Shown: positions 12,078-19,664 of the stretch, piece by piece | Layout: each line of letters starts with the position of its first letter | Numbering within the stretch: the first letter of the stretch is position 1 | Source of the DNA: a virus | DNA length: 34,828 nucleotides | IMG/VR virus record: IMGVR_UViG_3300010373_000032 | Span: 1-34,828 of that record | Strand: one strand, 5' to 3' | The notes under the pieces: generated by a model | Told to the model about the DNA's origin: nothing | The model's database searches: none | What the model saw: the letters and a program-made list of their open reading frames with translations, nothing else | Program-made: the position numbers and the translations under genes

Positions 12078-12625
12078 TTGCAACTCACTGCACTTCGTCC
12101 AGACGAGGAGTATTGCACTATGCATACTCCTTCCCAGCTTTGATAGCCGGAATCTATGGGCATAGATTGATATTTAGGATCTAGCGTCCTGACAAAGACC
12201 TGGCCCTCGACCTGAAGTATTGTTTGGATTCCAGTTGGCGGCATGACTTTCATCGTCGCTGTCGCATTCATGATGACGTTGTCGCCTATCTGCCAAGTAG
12301 GTCCGAAGAAATCGACGAGAGGAACGTCAACGACAGAGCCCGTAATGCCGTAAGTCTTTGTGATGCCATTAGCCTGAACGGAAAGTTGACCGTCGTAAAT
12401 AATTCCGGGAGCATTGGGAAGAATGGCTTGCCAGGATGCATTGACAGCCGTTCCTGCAGTGGGTCTACAGATACCAATCCCTGAAGAGATAGGTCCATCG
12501 CATCCGCGAATAACAAGTGTTAGATCGTTTGAACCGATGGCACTTGGAAATGGGTCTGCGACGTAATGTGCGCAGGATGCCATCGCGAGTACCACTGCGG
12601 CTCCGAGCCAATATTTAGGCTTCAA
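12074..12625 (-). CDS. Lipoprotein in the lysis cassette (183 aa)
   Basis: The signal MKPKYWLGAAVVLAMASC ends in a lipobox with Cys18. The mature region is beta-rich (LTLVIRGCDGPISSGIGICR, then GIIYDGQLSVQANGITKTYG and TATMKVMPPTG) with several Cys that may form disulfides. It should be lipid-anchored facing the periplasm or outer leaflet. It is much larger and more globular than known outer-membrane spanin subunits, so a host-envelope modification or exclusion role is equally possible. ATGA overlaps link it to the ribbon-helix-helix gene and to the membrane protein. Confidence 0.75.
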   Translation of the reverse strand: MKPKYWLGAAVVLAMASCAHYVADPFPSAIGSNDLTLVIRGCDGPISSGIGICRPTAGTAVNASWQAILPNAPGIIYDGQLSVQANGITKTYGITGSVVDVPLVDFFGPTWQIGDNVIMNATATMKVMPPTGIQTILQVEGQVFVRTLDPKYQSMPIDSGYQSWEGVCIVQYSSSGRSAVSCK

Positions 12626-12843
12626 GCAATCAACTCCTCAGCGCCATCGATCAGTTCCATAAGAACTTCTCTGGCCTTCTTGCCGAAGAGCTTTCCGCTT
12701 CTTTCCTGAAGTCGGTCGTACCTGGCTTTCGCATCTGCGGGCAGCCAAATAGTCACAGCTCTTCCACCCTTTAGACTCTTTTTATCTGGCGCCTTAGCCG
12801 GACCAAAATCACCTAAAATTTCCCTAATCGTCTTCTCACTCAT
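12622..12843 (-). CDS. Ribbon-helix-helix DNA-binding protein
   Basis: The protein has 73 residues. After a basic linker comes a beta strand RAVTIWLPADAKARYDRLQE and a second helix KLFGKKAREVLMELIDGAEE, the strand-helix-helix layout of CopG/Arc-type repressors. It heads the leftward lipoprotein/holin/endolysin cassette. Repeats in its own promoter (12862-12875 and 12888-12900) are likely operators, so it probably represses the cassette. The start codon is about 7 nt after a -10 box, suggesting a leaderless transcript. Confidence 0.75.
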   Translation of the reverse strand: MSEKTIREILGDFGPAKAPDKKSLKGGRAVTIWLPADAKARYDRLQERSGKLFGKKAREVLMELIDGAEELIA

Positions 12844-12850
12844 AAACCCA

Positions 12851-12878
12851 ACTATAATTAAAAGTTATTAGTTGTGAA
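12851..12878 (-). promoter_or_regulatory. Promoter of the leftward lysis cassette
   Basis: On the minus strand TTCACA (12878-12873), 16 bp and TATAGT (12856-12851) resemble the sigma70 consensus at five of six bases each. The predicted start lies at or next to the ATG (12843), leaving almost no leader. Confidence 0.55.
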
Positions 12879-12900
12879 TATAAATATAAGTTTTAGTTAT
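12862..12900. promoter_or_regulatory. Direct repeats, probable RHH operator
   Basis: AAGTTATTAGTTGT (12862-12875) and AAGTTTTAGTTAT (12888-12900) are near-identical direct repeats in the very AT-rich divergent region, overlapping the leftward -35/-10 spacer and a rightward -10-like TATACT (12898-12903). Such tandem sites are typical of ribbon-helix-helix dimers binding cooperatively. Confidence 0.45.
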
Positions 12901-12931
12901 ACTAAAGAAATGACCTGAGTAGGCTTGGTTT

Positions 12932-13135
12932 ATGGGGTCATTTAGCGCTGACGGCAAAGAACCGCAAATCAATGCGCTTGCGCAGGTTCCGGTAACGGGC
13001 GCTGATTGCCCCAACAAATCCAAAGTCATCGACGAGATCCTAAAGCGTGAAGAGCTAAACGAACTAATGTTCGAAGCCCTCTGTGGCGACAAGCGCAGGC
13101 CTCTGGAAAAGGCAAAGGATCGCGCTAATGGCTGA
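12932..13135 (+). CDS. Hypothetical protein, first gene of the packaging operon (67 aa)
   Basis: The product MGSFSADGKEPQINALAQVP ... has a disordered N-terminus, one acidic helix (SKVIDEILKREELNELMFEA) and a basic end (KRRPLEKAKDRANG). It overlaps the ParB-like gene by 8 nt. Ribosome binding is weak (GAGTAGG eight nt upstream). No family was recognised. Its place before the ParB-like and terminase genes suggests a packaging-related or regulatory role, without proof. Confidence 0.6.
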   Translation: MGSFSADGKEPQINALAQVPVTGADCPNKSKVIDEILKREELNELMFEALCGDKRRPLEKAKDRANG

Positions 13136-13631
13136 GCTCAACATTCATTGCCGCTACGACAGCATGGTGATGATTCCTCAACTGAGACCGCATCCCAAGA
13201 ATCGTAATATCCACCCCGCCGCTCAAATCGACCGCCTGGCAAAGATTATCGCCTACCAAGGAATCAGGGCTCCAATTGTAGTCAGTAAGCGCTCAGGCTT
13301 CATTGTGAAAGGCCATGGAACTTTAGAGGCAATCAAGCAAAACGGCTGCGAACACGCGCCTGTCGTCTACCAGGATTTCGACACAGAGGATCAGGAATAT
13401 GCATTCGTACAAAGTGACAACAGTATTGCGTCGTGGGCTGATCTCGATCTTTCGGGAATTAATGCTGATCTGGCCGATTTGGGTCCTGATTTTAATATTG
13501 AGCATCTGGGAATTGAGAGCTTCACCCTAGACGCTTCTGAAAAAGATTCAAAAGGAATGATGGTCACCTGCCCTCATTGCCAAAAGCAATTCGCAGCCAA
13601 GGGTCAGATCAAGCGAGGCTCTAATGCCTAG
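13128..13631 (+). CDS. ParB/Srx-type nuclease-domain protein
   Basis: The protein has 167 residues. PHPKNRNIHPAAQIDRLAKI followed by GIRAPIVVSKRSGFIVKGHG and TLEAIKQNGCEHAPVVYQDF is the ParB N-terminal (ParB/Srx) fold with the GHxxxxA-type loop (here GHGTLEAIK). An acidic region follows and a C-terminal CPHCQK pair that could bind zinc. Phage ParB-like proteins next to terminases are common; NTP binding or DNA nicking has been described for some members. This one's activity is unknown. The start at 13128 is favoured over an upstream ATG because it gives only an 8-nt overlap. Confidence 0.8.
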   Translation: MAELNIHCRYDSMVMIPQLRPHPKNRNIHPAAQIDRLAKIIAYQGIRAPIVVSKRSGFIVKGHGTLEAIKQNGCEHAPVVYQDFDTEDQEYAFVQSDNSIASWADLDLSGINADLADLGPDFNIEHLGIESFTLDASEKDSKGMMVTCPHCQKQFAAKGQIKRGSNA

Positions 13632-14040
13632 AGCTAAGATCGAACTCTCCGAAGAAGAATTATCAAAAATTACAACGATGGCAGGCCTTGGTCTCACCGT
13701 CGTTCAAATGGCAGCAATCCTCGGAATGAGTAAAGCCACCTTTGATCGAAGGATGAGCGACACAGAAGGCGCAAGTGAGGCGTTAGAAAAAGGAAGAGCA
13801 ACGGCAGCTCAGAACGTCATGGCCACAGCCTACAAAATGGCCATCAGCGGAAACGTTCCTGCAATGACGATGTTTTGGCTCAAGTGTCGTCAGAGATGGA
13901 AAGAGACCAATGTGCACGAGGTCTCAGGTGTCGACGGGGGGCCAATCGATACACGTAACACCTCCGAAATGTCAGATGAGCAAATCTTGGCCAGGATCGA
14001 AGAGCTTAGGAAAAAGAGAGAGGCAAATGTCGGAACTTAG
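13624..14040 (+). CDS. terS: Terminase small subunit
   Basis: The protein has 138 residues. An N-terminal HTH (SKITTMAGLGLTVVQMAAIL, then GMSKATFDRRM) is followed by AYKMAISGNVPAMTMFWLKC, a block typical of small terminases of podovirus type, and a C-terminal oligomerisation/TerL-contact helix (DEQILARIEELRKKREANVG). It recognises phage DNA at the start of packaging. It overlaps the ParB-like stop by 8 nt and precedes TerL by three small genes. Confidence 0.88.
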   Translation: MPRAKIELSEEELSKITTMAGLGLTVVQMAAILGMSKATFDRRMSDTEGASEALEKGRATAAQNVMATAYKMAISGNVPAMTMFWLKCRQRWKETNVHEVSGVDGGPIDTRNTSEMSDEQILARIEELRKKREANVGT

Positions 14041-14221
14041 AGTTCTAAAAGCAGGTTGGGAATGGAACCCACTCTCTAAGCATAGAAACATGCCATGCAT
14101 TTGTGGAAGCGGGAAAAAAACCAAACGCTGCCATGGAATGCTTGATGCTGTTCCGACTGATGTCGCTGAGAAACTTAAAAAGGCAATCGCGTATGAGGGA
14201 TTCCTCAAGGAGGACAAATGA
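14027..14221 (+). CDS. SEC-C zinc-motif protein (64 aa)
   Basis: The ATG at 14027 has AGAGAGG upstream and lies inside the 3' end of terS in another frame. The product carries PCICGSGKKTKRCHG (residues about 24-38), the SEC-C motif CxCGSGxKxKxCHG known from the SecA C-terminus, here as a stand-alone mini-protein. The rest is one helix. Zinc binding is very likely. Its role between terminase subunits is unknown. Confidence 0.8.
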   Translation: MSELRVLKAGWEWNPLSKHRNMPCICGSGKKTKRCHGMLDAVPTDVAEKLKKAIAYEGFLKEDK

Positions 14222-14442
14222 GCATCCCAACTATTGGAATGAAAAATCCTGCCGCTGTCATTCGCGATGTGAAAGCAAGACTTCCTGAGATCAAATCTCT
14301 CACTGTGGTTGTGATTTACGATGATGACAGTTCAGACGTTTTTGCCTCTCAAGACCCCTGCGAGATTGAGCGCTCAGCGATTGTACTCATGAGAACCGCC
14401 ATTGATTTTCAGGGCGAGGGTGATTTCAATGAAGTTTCTTAA
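14218..14442 (+). CDS. Hypothetical protein (74 aa)
   Basis: It starts in an ATGA overlap with the SEC-C gene. A compact alpha/beta protein: VIRDVKARLPEIKSLTVVVI, then YDDDSSDVFASQDPCEIERS and a last helix. Similar small proteins accompany terminases in some podoviruses, but I recognise no named family. Confidence 0.65.
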   Translation: MSIPTIGMKNPAAVIRDVKARLPEIKSLTVVVIYDDDSSDVFASQDPCEIERSAIVLMRTAIDFQGEGDFNEVS

Positions 14443-14674
14443 GAAGCCCATCATGGTCGACGCTTTCCGTTACAACGTAGATTCAACTCCTGATTGGTTC
14501 AAGGATGAAAAGGCGGTTGTTCACGCGCTTAAGATCGATAGCGATACGGTTTTTTACACTCGAGAGGGTCAAGTCGTCGCTCACAACGGTGATTGGATCG
14601 TCAGAGATTACGCTGGCGATATCCGTTCGCATACTCCAGAAGCTTTTGAGCAAAACTACGAAAAGATCCAATGA
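14429..14674 (+). CDS. Conserved phage protein (81 aa)
   Basis: The product MKFLKKPIMVDAFRYNVDST ... ends NGDWIVRDYAGDIRSHTPEA followed by FEQNYEKIQ. This GDWIVR...P..FE..YE pattern is shared by a common small phage protein of unknown function. GGGTGA precedes ATG 14429. The stop overlaps the terminase start by ATGA. Confidence 0.75.
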   Translation: MKFLKKPIMVDAFRYNVDSTPDWFKDEKAVVHALKIDSDTVFYTREGQVVAHNGDWIVRDYAGDIRSHTPEAFEQNYEKIQ

Positions 14675-16257
14675 ACCAGGCGGAGATTCTAGAAGAGCTT
14701 CACCTGAGCGAAGAGATCGACAGACGCAGGGTCGCGCGTACTGTGGATTGCTCAAAACTCACTAAGCAAGAAGCGCACGAGGTTTACGTAAGGATTATCG
14801 ACTCTCGAAACATCGATGCCGAAAGAAAACTATGTAAAACGGATTTGTTCTTTCTCATCGTATACGCAATGAACAGACGGGATGTCGATCACGATTGGCT
14901 CTATGCGAGATGCAGAGAGGTTAACGCTAATCCTGATGGGTTTTTGGATCTTTGGGCTCGTGACCATTACAAATCCACGATTATCACATTCGCTAAAACC
15001 ATTCAGGACATCTTAAACGATCCTGAAGTTACGGTTGGCATATTCAGTCACACGCGTCCCATCGCGAAAGCCTTCTTAGATCAAATCAAGCGTGAGTTTG
15101 AATCAAACGAAAGATTGAAAGAGCTCTTCCCTGAAATCCTCTACGCAAAACCAGAGACCGAATCACCCAAGTGGTCTTTAGATGGCGGCATCATCGTTAA
15201 GCGAAAGACAAACCCAAAAGAAGCGACAGTTGAAGCTTGGGGACTAGTCGATGGTCAACCGACCTCGCGACACTTTAGTCATCAAGTTTACGACGATGTT
15301 GTGACGTTAGAATCAGTTTCAACTCCTGATCAGATTGCAAAGACCACTCGCGCTTGGGAATTGTCACTAAACCTTGGATCAGGTGAACGAACGAAGCGGA
15401 GATACATCGGCACTCGCTATCACGTGAACGATACTTATCGCGCAATGATGGACCGAGAATCAGTTATCCCTAGAATCAAGCCCGCAACGGATAATGGGAA
15501 ATCCCCGCCTGAAGGAAAGCCGGTCTTTCTTTCTGAGGAAGTCTTACTCAAGAAACGCCGCGATCAAGGTCCCTATATCTTTGGCACGCAGCAATTACAG
15601 AATCCTGTCGCCGATAACGCGATGTCGTTTAAGCGCGAATGGCTAAAATATTACAAGACTCTGGGCGACACATCACGCTGGAATAAATATCTGATCGTTG
15701 ATCCCGCGAATTCTAAGAAGAGAACAAGCGATTACACAGTCATGGTCGTGATTGGGCTATCACCTGATCAGAACTACTACAGGCTTTACGGATTTAGAGA
15801 TCGTCTTAACCTCACTCAGCGAGCCGATAAACTCATGGAGCTTCACCGTGAGTGGCAGCCAAAACAAGTGGGTTACGAGAAGTACGGCATGCAGTCAGAC
15901 ATCGAGCATATCAAGTATGTGATGGAGCAAAAGAACTACCGCTTCAATATCGTAGAGCTTGGCGGATCTATCTCAAAAGAAGACCGAATCAAGAAACTTA
16001 TCCCAGTCTACGAGCAGGGTCGCTACTACTCGGCCGAGCGACAGTCGTTTGTCGATTATGAGGGAATCACCCGAGATTACGTCCAACTCTTCTTAGACAA
16101 CGAGTATCTCGCGTTTCCGGTTTGTGTGCATGACGACATGCTTGATTGCGAGTCGCGTATCATGGATCCAGATCTAAATGCAGAGTTTCCGAAAGAGGCA
16201 CCTAAGAAAACACAACGATCACAATCATACTCCGGCACCGGAAGCTGGATGGGATGA
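14671..16257 (+). CDS. terL: Terminase large subunit
   Basis: The protein has 528 residues. The ATPase half has a Walker-A-like WARDHYKST (about 95-103) and Walker B VYDDVVT (about 207-213). The nuclease half starts LIVDPANSKKRTSDYTV with D344 and ends with VHDDMLD near residue 490, the RNase H-like metal ligands. It powers DNA translocation into the procapsid and cuts the DNA. The deviant Walker A (no GKT) is usual for this terminase branch. It follows terS and precedes a short virion-protein gene. Confidence 0.95.
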   Translation: MNQAEILEELHLSEEIDRRRVARTVDCSKLTKQEAHEVYVRIIDSRNIDAERKLCKTDLFFLIVYAMNRRDVDHDWLYARCREVNANPDGFLDLWARDHYKSTIITFAKTIQDILNDPEVTVGIFSHTRPIAKAFLDQIKREFESNERLKELFPEILYAKPETESPKWSLDGGIIVKRKTNPKEATVEAWGLVDGQPTSRHFSHQVYDDVVTLESVSTPDQIAKTTRAWELSLNLGSGERTKRRYIGTRYHVNDTYRAMMDRESVIPRIKPATDNGKSPPEGKPVFLSEEVLLKKRRDQGPYIFGTQQLQNPVADNAMSFKREWLKYYKTLGDTSRWNKYLIVDPANSKKRTSDYTVMVVIGLSPDQNYYRLYGFRDRLNLTQRADKLMELHREWQPKQVGYEKYGMQSDIEHIKYVMEQKNYRFNIVELGGSISKEDRIKKLIPVYEQGRYYSAERQSFVDYEGITRDYVQLFLDNEYLAFPVCVHDDMLDCESRIMDPDLNAEFPKEAPKKTQRSQSYSGTGSWMG

Positions 16258-16273
16258 CAACAAGGGGGAATCT

Positions 16274-16624
16274 ATGTGGGGATATGCAAATCAGATCATC
16301 GTAAACGGAAATATGGCCTCAGATGTTTATTCAACTCCGTTTCCACTTCTAGGAACTATTGGATTTAGCATTCATCTCATTTGGTCTGGATCTCCAACCG
16401 GAACCTTTACGATCGAAGCCAGTAACGACGTACTTGATGACTCGCAAGCACAAGCTGTTCAGAACTGGAGTGTTGTTGGAAATACTTCTCAAGCCATCAG
16501 TGGGGCCGGGAAGCTCATGTACAACTTAGACGCTCAATATTTTAGATGGGGCCGAATTCATTACGCGGCAGGGTCTGGGGGGAACGCAAGCCTTATGGGA
16601 AACCTAACCAGGAAGGGATTTTAA
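16274..16624 (+). CDS. Putative virion beta-sandwich protein (116 aa)
   Basis: AGGGGGA lies just before ATG 16274. The product MWGYANQIIVNGNMASDVYS ... contains IGFSIHLIWSGSPTGTFTIE, ASNDVL, NWSVVGN and a closing YFRWGRIHYAAGSGGNASLM. This pattern (FSIQ...SPTGTFxIxAS..W...G...YRWVRVxY) is found in a small protein next to podoviral structural genes. A decoration or fibre-associated role is an inference. Confidence 0.7.
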   Translation: MWGYANQIIVNGNMASDVYSTPFPLLGTIGFSIHLIWSGSPTGTFTIEASNDVLDDSQAQAVQNWSVVGNTSQAISGAGKLMYNLDAQYFRWGRIHYAAGSGGNASLMGNLTRKGF

Positions 16625-16625
16625 T

Positions 16626-16781
16626 ATGAATATTATCATACCGGTATTGAGTTGCACTATTGGAGCAGTCGTTGGGGCAGCCTTGTATGCCTTGGGACAT
16701 AAGCATGGCGCGAAAACTGTTGCTCCAAAAATACATCATCCTAGAGTCGAAATTCACTATGAAAAGACGGAGAGTCAATGA
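16626..16781 (+). CDS. 51-residue membrane protein
   Basis: GAAGGGA precedes ATG 16626, and the stop overlaps the next start by ATGA (16778-16781). The product MNIIIPVLSCTIGAVVGAAL YALGHKHG... has one hydrophobic N-terminal span and a basic His-rich tail (KIHHPRVEIHYEK). It looks like a small anchored protein with a cytosolic tail. No function was recognised. Confidence 0.65.
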   Translation: MNIIIPVLSCTIGAVVGAALYALGHKHGAKTVAPKIHHPRVEIHYEKTESQ

Positions 16782-17947
16782 AAGCCTTCATTGTATTTCT
16801 TCTCATTGCTTCAAATGCATTTGCTGCTGATAATTGGGTAAACATCCCTACGTCTCTCACAGCTAATTCCTGTTCGGTTGGACAGTTTGCAAGCGGAATC
16901 AGTTCGACTGGAACTTTGACTTGCTCTGCTCCAAGTGTAACTGGTTCGGCTGGAGGAGATCTAACAGGCACTTATCCGAATCCTTCTGTTGCGACAGTCG
17001 GTGGTCAGGCAGCGAGCTCCATCGCAAGCTTAGTAAGTGGTGGCCCTTATCTTCCACTCTCAGGCGGAAGCATGGCTGGAAACATAGATCTGCAGGATAA
17101 CTCAATTGTCAATGCCGGCGGCATCACTTATTTCAACGGCGGTCAATTGACCGATGACTTGACGGGTGGAGTTTCGATCAACGGTGGGGCAGCCGACATT
17201 GATTCAAGCGGAGATTATACGACATCTACAGGAAACATTGGCACTTCGTCTGGAAGCGTTTCTGGATCGGTCGGAAACTTTGATACAGTCCAGGTTGGAT
17301 CTTATATTACAGGCACTGGATTCAGTCTTGATGCGAGCGATGGGCAGCTTATCACGAACGGCGGTAGTGGAATTAATGCCGATGCTGCGACAATAGACAT
17401 TGGATCTACGGCCATTGCAATGTCAGCATTGGGTGAAGTCGATATCGGAAATTGCTCGAGCTTTACTGATCCATCTCCCGGAGTGGCATACGACATCAAG
17501 GCCGGCGGAGGATGCACAGGTGGTATCTCAGCCATCGGCGGATTCAACTCAAATTCATTCTATGCGATCAATAACTCAACAGTCATTGATAGTTCTAAGA
17601 ACGTGAGTGCGGCCTCTGTCTCAGGAACTACTGCGAATTATACCGTCTCCGACACAGCTCCGGCGTTCAACTCGAATGCCACTCAAACCACAAAGACTTG
17701 TTCTACTGCTGGAAACGTCGTCTTCTCGCAGCCTTTTCAGGGAGCAAATTATAAAAAAGTCGTCGTATATCTAAATGGATGTAATGGGTCCACTTCATCT
17801 TATACGTTTCCTGTCGCTTTCTCACATCTGCCTAACTGCCCAAATATGTCGAACGGGACATGCACAGTGATGACGCCAACAACGAGCAGCGTCACTGTAT
17901 CCACCGTCGGGGTAACAACTGCACTCTTAATTTTGGAAGGATACTAA
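16778..17947 (+). CDS. Exported fibre-like protein with Sec signal
   Basis: The protein has 389 residues. A signal peptide MKAFIVFLLIASNAFA (cleavage before ADNW) precedes a Gly/Ser/Thr-rich beta region with fibre motifs: GGDLTGTYPNPSVATVGG (about 59-76) and LPLSGGSMAGNIDLQ (about 92-106). Long GTSSGSVSGSVGNF-type repeats follow, and then a C-terminal beta domain (VFSQPFQGANYKKVVVYLNG) ending TALLILEGY. The motifs are those of tail fibres, but virion proteins do not normally carry Sec signals. It may be displayed on the lysogen or infected cell, or be exported for another purpose. It is coupled to the 51-residue membrane protein and followed two bases later by another secreted protein. Confidence 0.8.
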   Translation: MKAFIVFLLIASNAFAADNWVNIPTSLTANSCSVGQFASGISSTGTLTCSAPSVTGSAGGDLTGTYPNPSVATVGGQAASSIASLVSGGPYLPLSGGSMAGNIDLQDNSIVNAGGITYFNGGQLTDDLTGGVSINGGAADIDSSGDYTTSTGNIGTSSGSVSGSVGNFDTVQVGSYITGTGFSLDASDGQLITNGGSGINADAATIDIGSTAIAMSALGEVDIGNCSSFTDPSPGVAYDIKAGGGCTGGISAIGGFNSNSFYAINNSTVIDSSKNVSAASVSGTTANYTVSDTAPAFNSNATQTTKTCSTAGNVVFSQPFQGANYKKVVVYLNGCNGSTSSYTFPVAFSHLPNCPNMSNGTCTVMTPTTSSVTVSTVGVTTALLILEGY

Positions 17948-17948
17948 T

Positions 17949-18341
17949 ATGAAAAAAGAACTCATTTTGGCACTCATTCTTATGTCTCTATCGGCCAATG
18001 CGGATGTATTTACACTCACACCCGCTCAGAAGCTTCACGAGGCTTTTGAATCTGCAATTAACACACGATTTAACCTACTTGCGATCACAGGTGTTAAACT
18101 TTACGGCGCAATATGGAAGAATCCCGATCAAGTGAATCTCTCGCCTTGCCAGGCCTGGTCTGCACTTTCTACTGATGCAGTCACTGTTCGTCACTCGTTT
18201 GGGTTTATGGGAACATTTCTAAATTCGGTTAAGCCCGGTGCATTTACTCTAGCTGAACCTCAAGGATATACGCTTACCGAAAATAGTGATGGAACTGTCA
18301 CTTGTGTTGCTCCGAGCCCAAGCCCTTCGCCCACTCCTTAA
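17949..18341 (+). CDS. Secreted protein (130 aa)
   Basis: The start at 17949 has GGAAGGATA upstream. A Sec signal MKKELILALILMSLSANA precedes DVFTLTPAQKLHEAFESAIN. The mature domain is mixed, has two Cys, and the C-terminus is a PSPSPSPTP tail. It lies two bases after the fibre-like gene, so both are probably made and exported together. No family was recognised. It converges with the metallophosphoesterase gene, overlapping it by 4 nt. Confidence 0.7.
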   Translation: MKKELILALILMSLSANADVFTLTPAQKLHEAFESAINTRFNLLAITGVKLYGAIWKNPDQVNLSPCQAWSALSTDAVTVRHSFGFMGTFLNSVKPGAFTLAEPQGYTLTENSDGTVTCVAPSPSPSPTP

Positions 18342-19000
18342 AGCGGAACAAACGTCGGAACGCCATTATCGACAATGCCGTAGCCTGTAGACCATTTATT
18401 TATTTTGCTTGCAGTATATTGAAGAGGAATCTGTGTGTCGTCTGCCAGATAGCCCGATGTGAATTCAAAGAGCTGGCGATTATGGATTTTTTCAAAATGA
18501 ATCCATGCTGAGTGGGTGTGGCCAAAGACGCATGACTTTAAAAAGTATCGCATGTGTTTGAAAGCGCCAGTCATAAAACCATGCAGATAAAGAACATCAT
18601 CAATTTCGATTTGGTCTTCTGTCACGGTATGAACGCCGTCGAAGTTGACCAAATCTTCCACACGAAATAGGCTTTCTGCCTCAGGCAGACGCTCAAGAAC
18701 GCGCTTCGGAAGACGCTCCATATGATTGCCAAGGAGCTGATATTTTCTAGAGTCAGGCGAGATTCGGTTAATCAGTCTCCACATTTCCTTCAATAACCCA
18801 ATTCCCTCTTCTAACTCCTGCTTTGGGGTCATGACGTTGTGAGAACGAGGGAATTTTGAGAACGCGTAAAGATCTAACTGATCGCCTAGCTGGATGATGT
18901 GAGTGGGATTTACTTTCTCGATGTGTGCGTAAAGAAGAGTGAGCGCCTCTAGATTTGTATATGGCGCATGCAGGTCAGGGATGCAAAGCACTTTTGCCAT
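18338..19000 (-). CDS. Calcineurin-like metallophosphoesterase
   Basis: The protein has 220 residues and all metal-binding blocks are present: IPDLH (D9, H11), LGDQLD (D40), LLGNHM (N92, H93), YLHG (H140) and FGHTH (H161, H163). It could cleave phosphodiesters or phosphomonoesters. The substrate is unknown. No signal peptide is seen, so it acts in the cytoplasm. It lies leftward in the middle of the rightward virion operon, with two small leftward genes upstream, suggesting an inserted cargo block. A role against nucleotide-based host defence signals is conceivable but not supported by a specific motif. Confidence 0.9.
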   Translation of the reverse strand: MAKVLCIPDLHAPYTNLEALTLLYAHIEKVNPTHIIQLGDQLDLYAFSKFPRSHNVMTPKQELEEGIGLLKEMWRLINRISPDSRKYQLLGNHMERLPKRVLERLPEAESLFRVEDLVNFDGVHTVTEDQIEIDDVLYLHGFMTGAFKHMRYFLKSCVFGHTHSAWIHFEKIHNRQLFEFTSGYLADDTQIPLQYTASKINKWSTGYGIVDNGVPTFVPL

Positions 19001-19032
19001 TCCCTAAATTGTGAACGGGTATTAGCGAAACG

Positions 19033-19062
19033 AAAGAACTATAGGATTAAGTTTAGTTCTTT
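19033..19062. terminator. Hairpin AAAGAACTA/TAGTTCTTT
   Basis: A perfect 9-bp inverted repeat (19033-19041 with 19054-19062) surrounds a 12-nt loop and is followed rightward by ATTTT. It lies between two leftward genes, so it may trim their transcript or stop rightward read-through. An operator role is also possible given the AT-rich arms. Confidence 0.45.
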
Positions 19063-19110
19063 ATTTTCCGAGGGGCGTCACAGAGAATAAATGGCGGATC
19101 GATGGGCTGA

Positions 19111-19410
19111 TCAATCTCCGTAATATAAATCTTCGAATTGTTTATCTATTAATTCTAATTTTTCTTGGATTACTTCGACTAAAGGAAACTTATTTTCAAA
19201 CCATTCCCGAATTTGACTTTCAATTGAATCACATACTCCTACAGCTTTAGATGCAATAAGCTGTTGAGCATCATCAGCAATATTCGAGTCAACTCCATTT
19301 TCAATAAGAAATTCAAAAATATTTGGTTCTAATTCAGAAAAATATTTATCTATCTCTTTACTAAGATCTTTAGAAATTTTCTGAACTCTATATATCTTAT
19401 TTTTTGGCAT
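19111..19410 (-). CDS. AT-rich cargo gene, acidic protein (99 aa)
   Basis: The product MPKNKIYRVQKISKDLSKEI ... is helical and acidic (YFSELEPNIFEFLIENGVDS, later KLELIDKQFEDLYYGD), without a signal or metal site. The gene is markedly richer in A/T than the genes around it, including third positions, which marks recent acquisition. It overlaps the upstream gene by 14 nt. No family was recognised. A cargo (moron) function is the likely class. Confidence 0.65.
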   Translation of the reverse strand: MPKNKIYRVQKISKDLSKEIDKYFSELEPNIFEFLIENGVDSNIADDAQQLIASKAVGVCDSIESQIREWFENKFPLVEVIQEKLELIDKQFEDLYYGD

Positions 19411-19591
19411 TCTCTTCCTCCAACACCTTCTTCAACCGCTCGATCTCGGCATTAACGCCTTGAGGCTCTGCCGTCACTGCAAAGCGAGTGAACTTCTCGC
19501 CTGTCACGTCTTCCACCCAAATCATTACGAGACCTTTTCTTGTTTCGGTCAAAATGACGTACCTTCTGTGGCCGATATCGATGGGATTCAT
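19397..19591 (-). CDS. Hypothetical protein (64 aa)
   Basis: AGGGAG precedes ATG 19591. A short beta-sheet half (IGHRRYVILTETRKGLVMIW) is followed by a helix AEIERLKKVLEEENAKK that could form a coiled coil. It is the first gene of the leftward block 19591-18338 and is divergent from the portal gene. Function is unknown. Confidence 0.6.
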   Translation of the reverse strand: MNPIDIGHRRYVILTETRKGLVMIWVEDVTGEKFTRFAVTAEPQGVNAEIERLKKVLEEENAKK

Positions 19592-19664
19592 CGGTTCTCC
19601 CTAAACATTATCTAAAGCTTTCCTTTAACTATCCTAAAGATCCTGCCAGCTCAACATAGATTAT

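Noticed and set aside
16778-17947. Diversity-generating retroelement target in the fibre-like gene
   Set aside because: No reverse transcriptase and no variable/template repeat pair is present anywhere in the genome.
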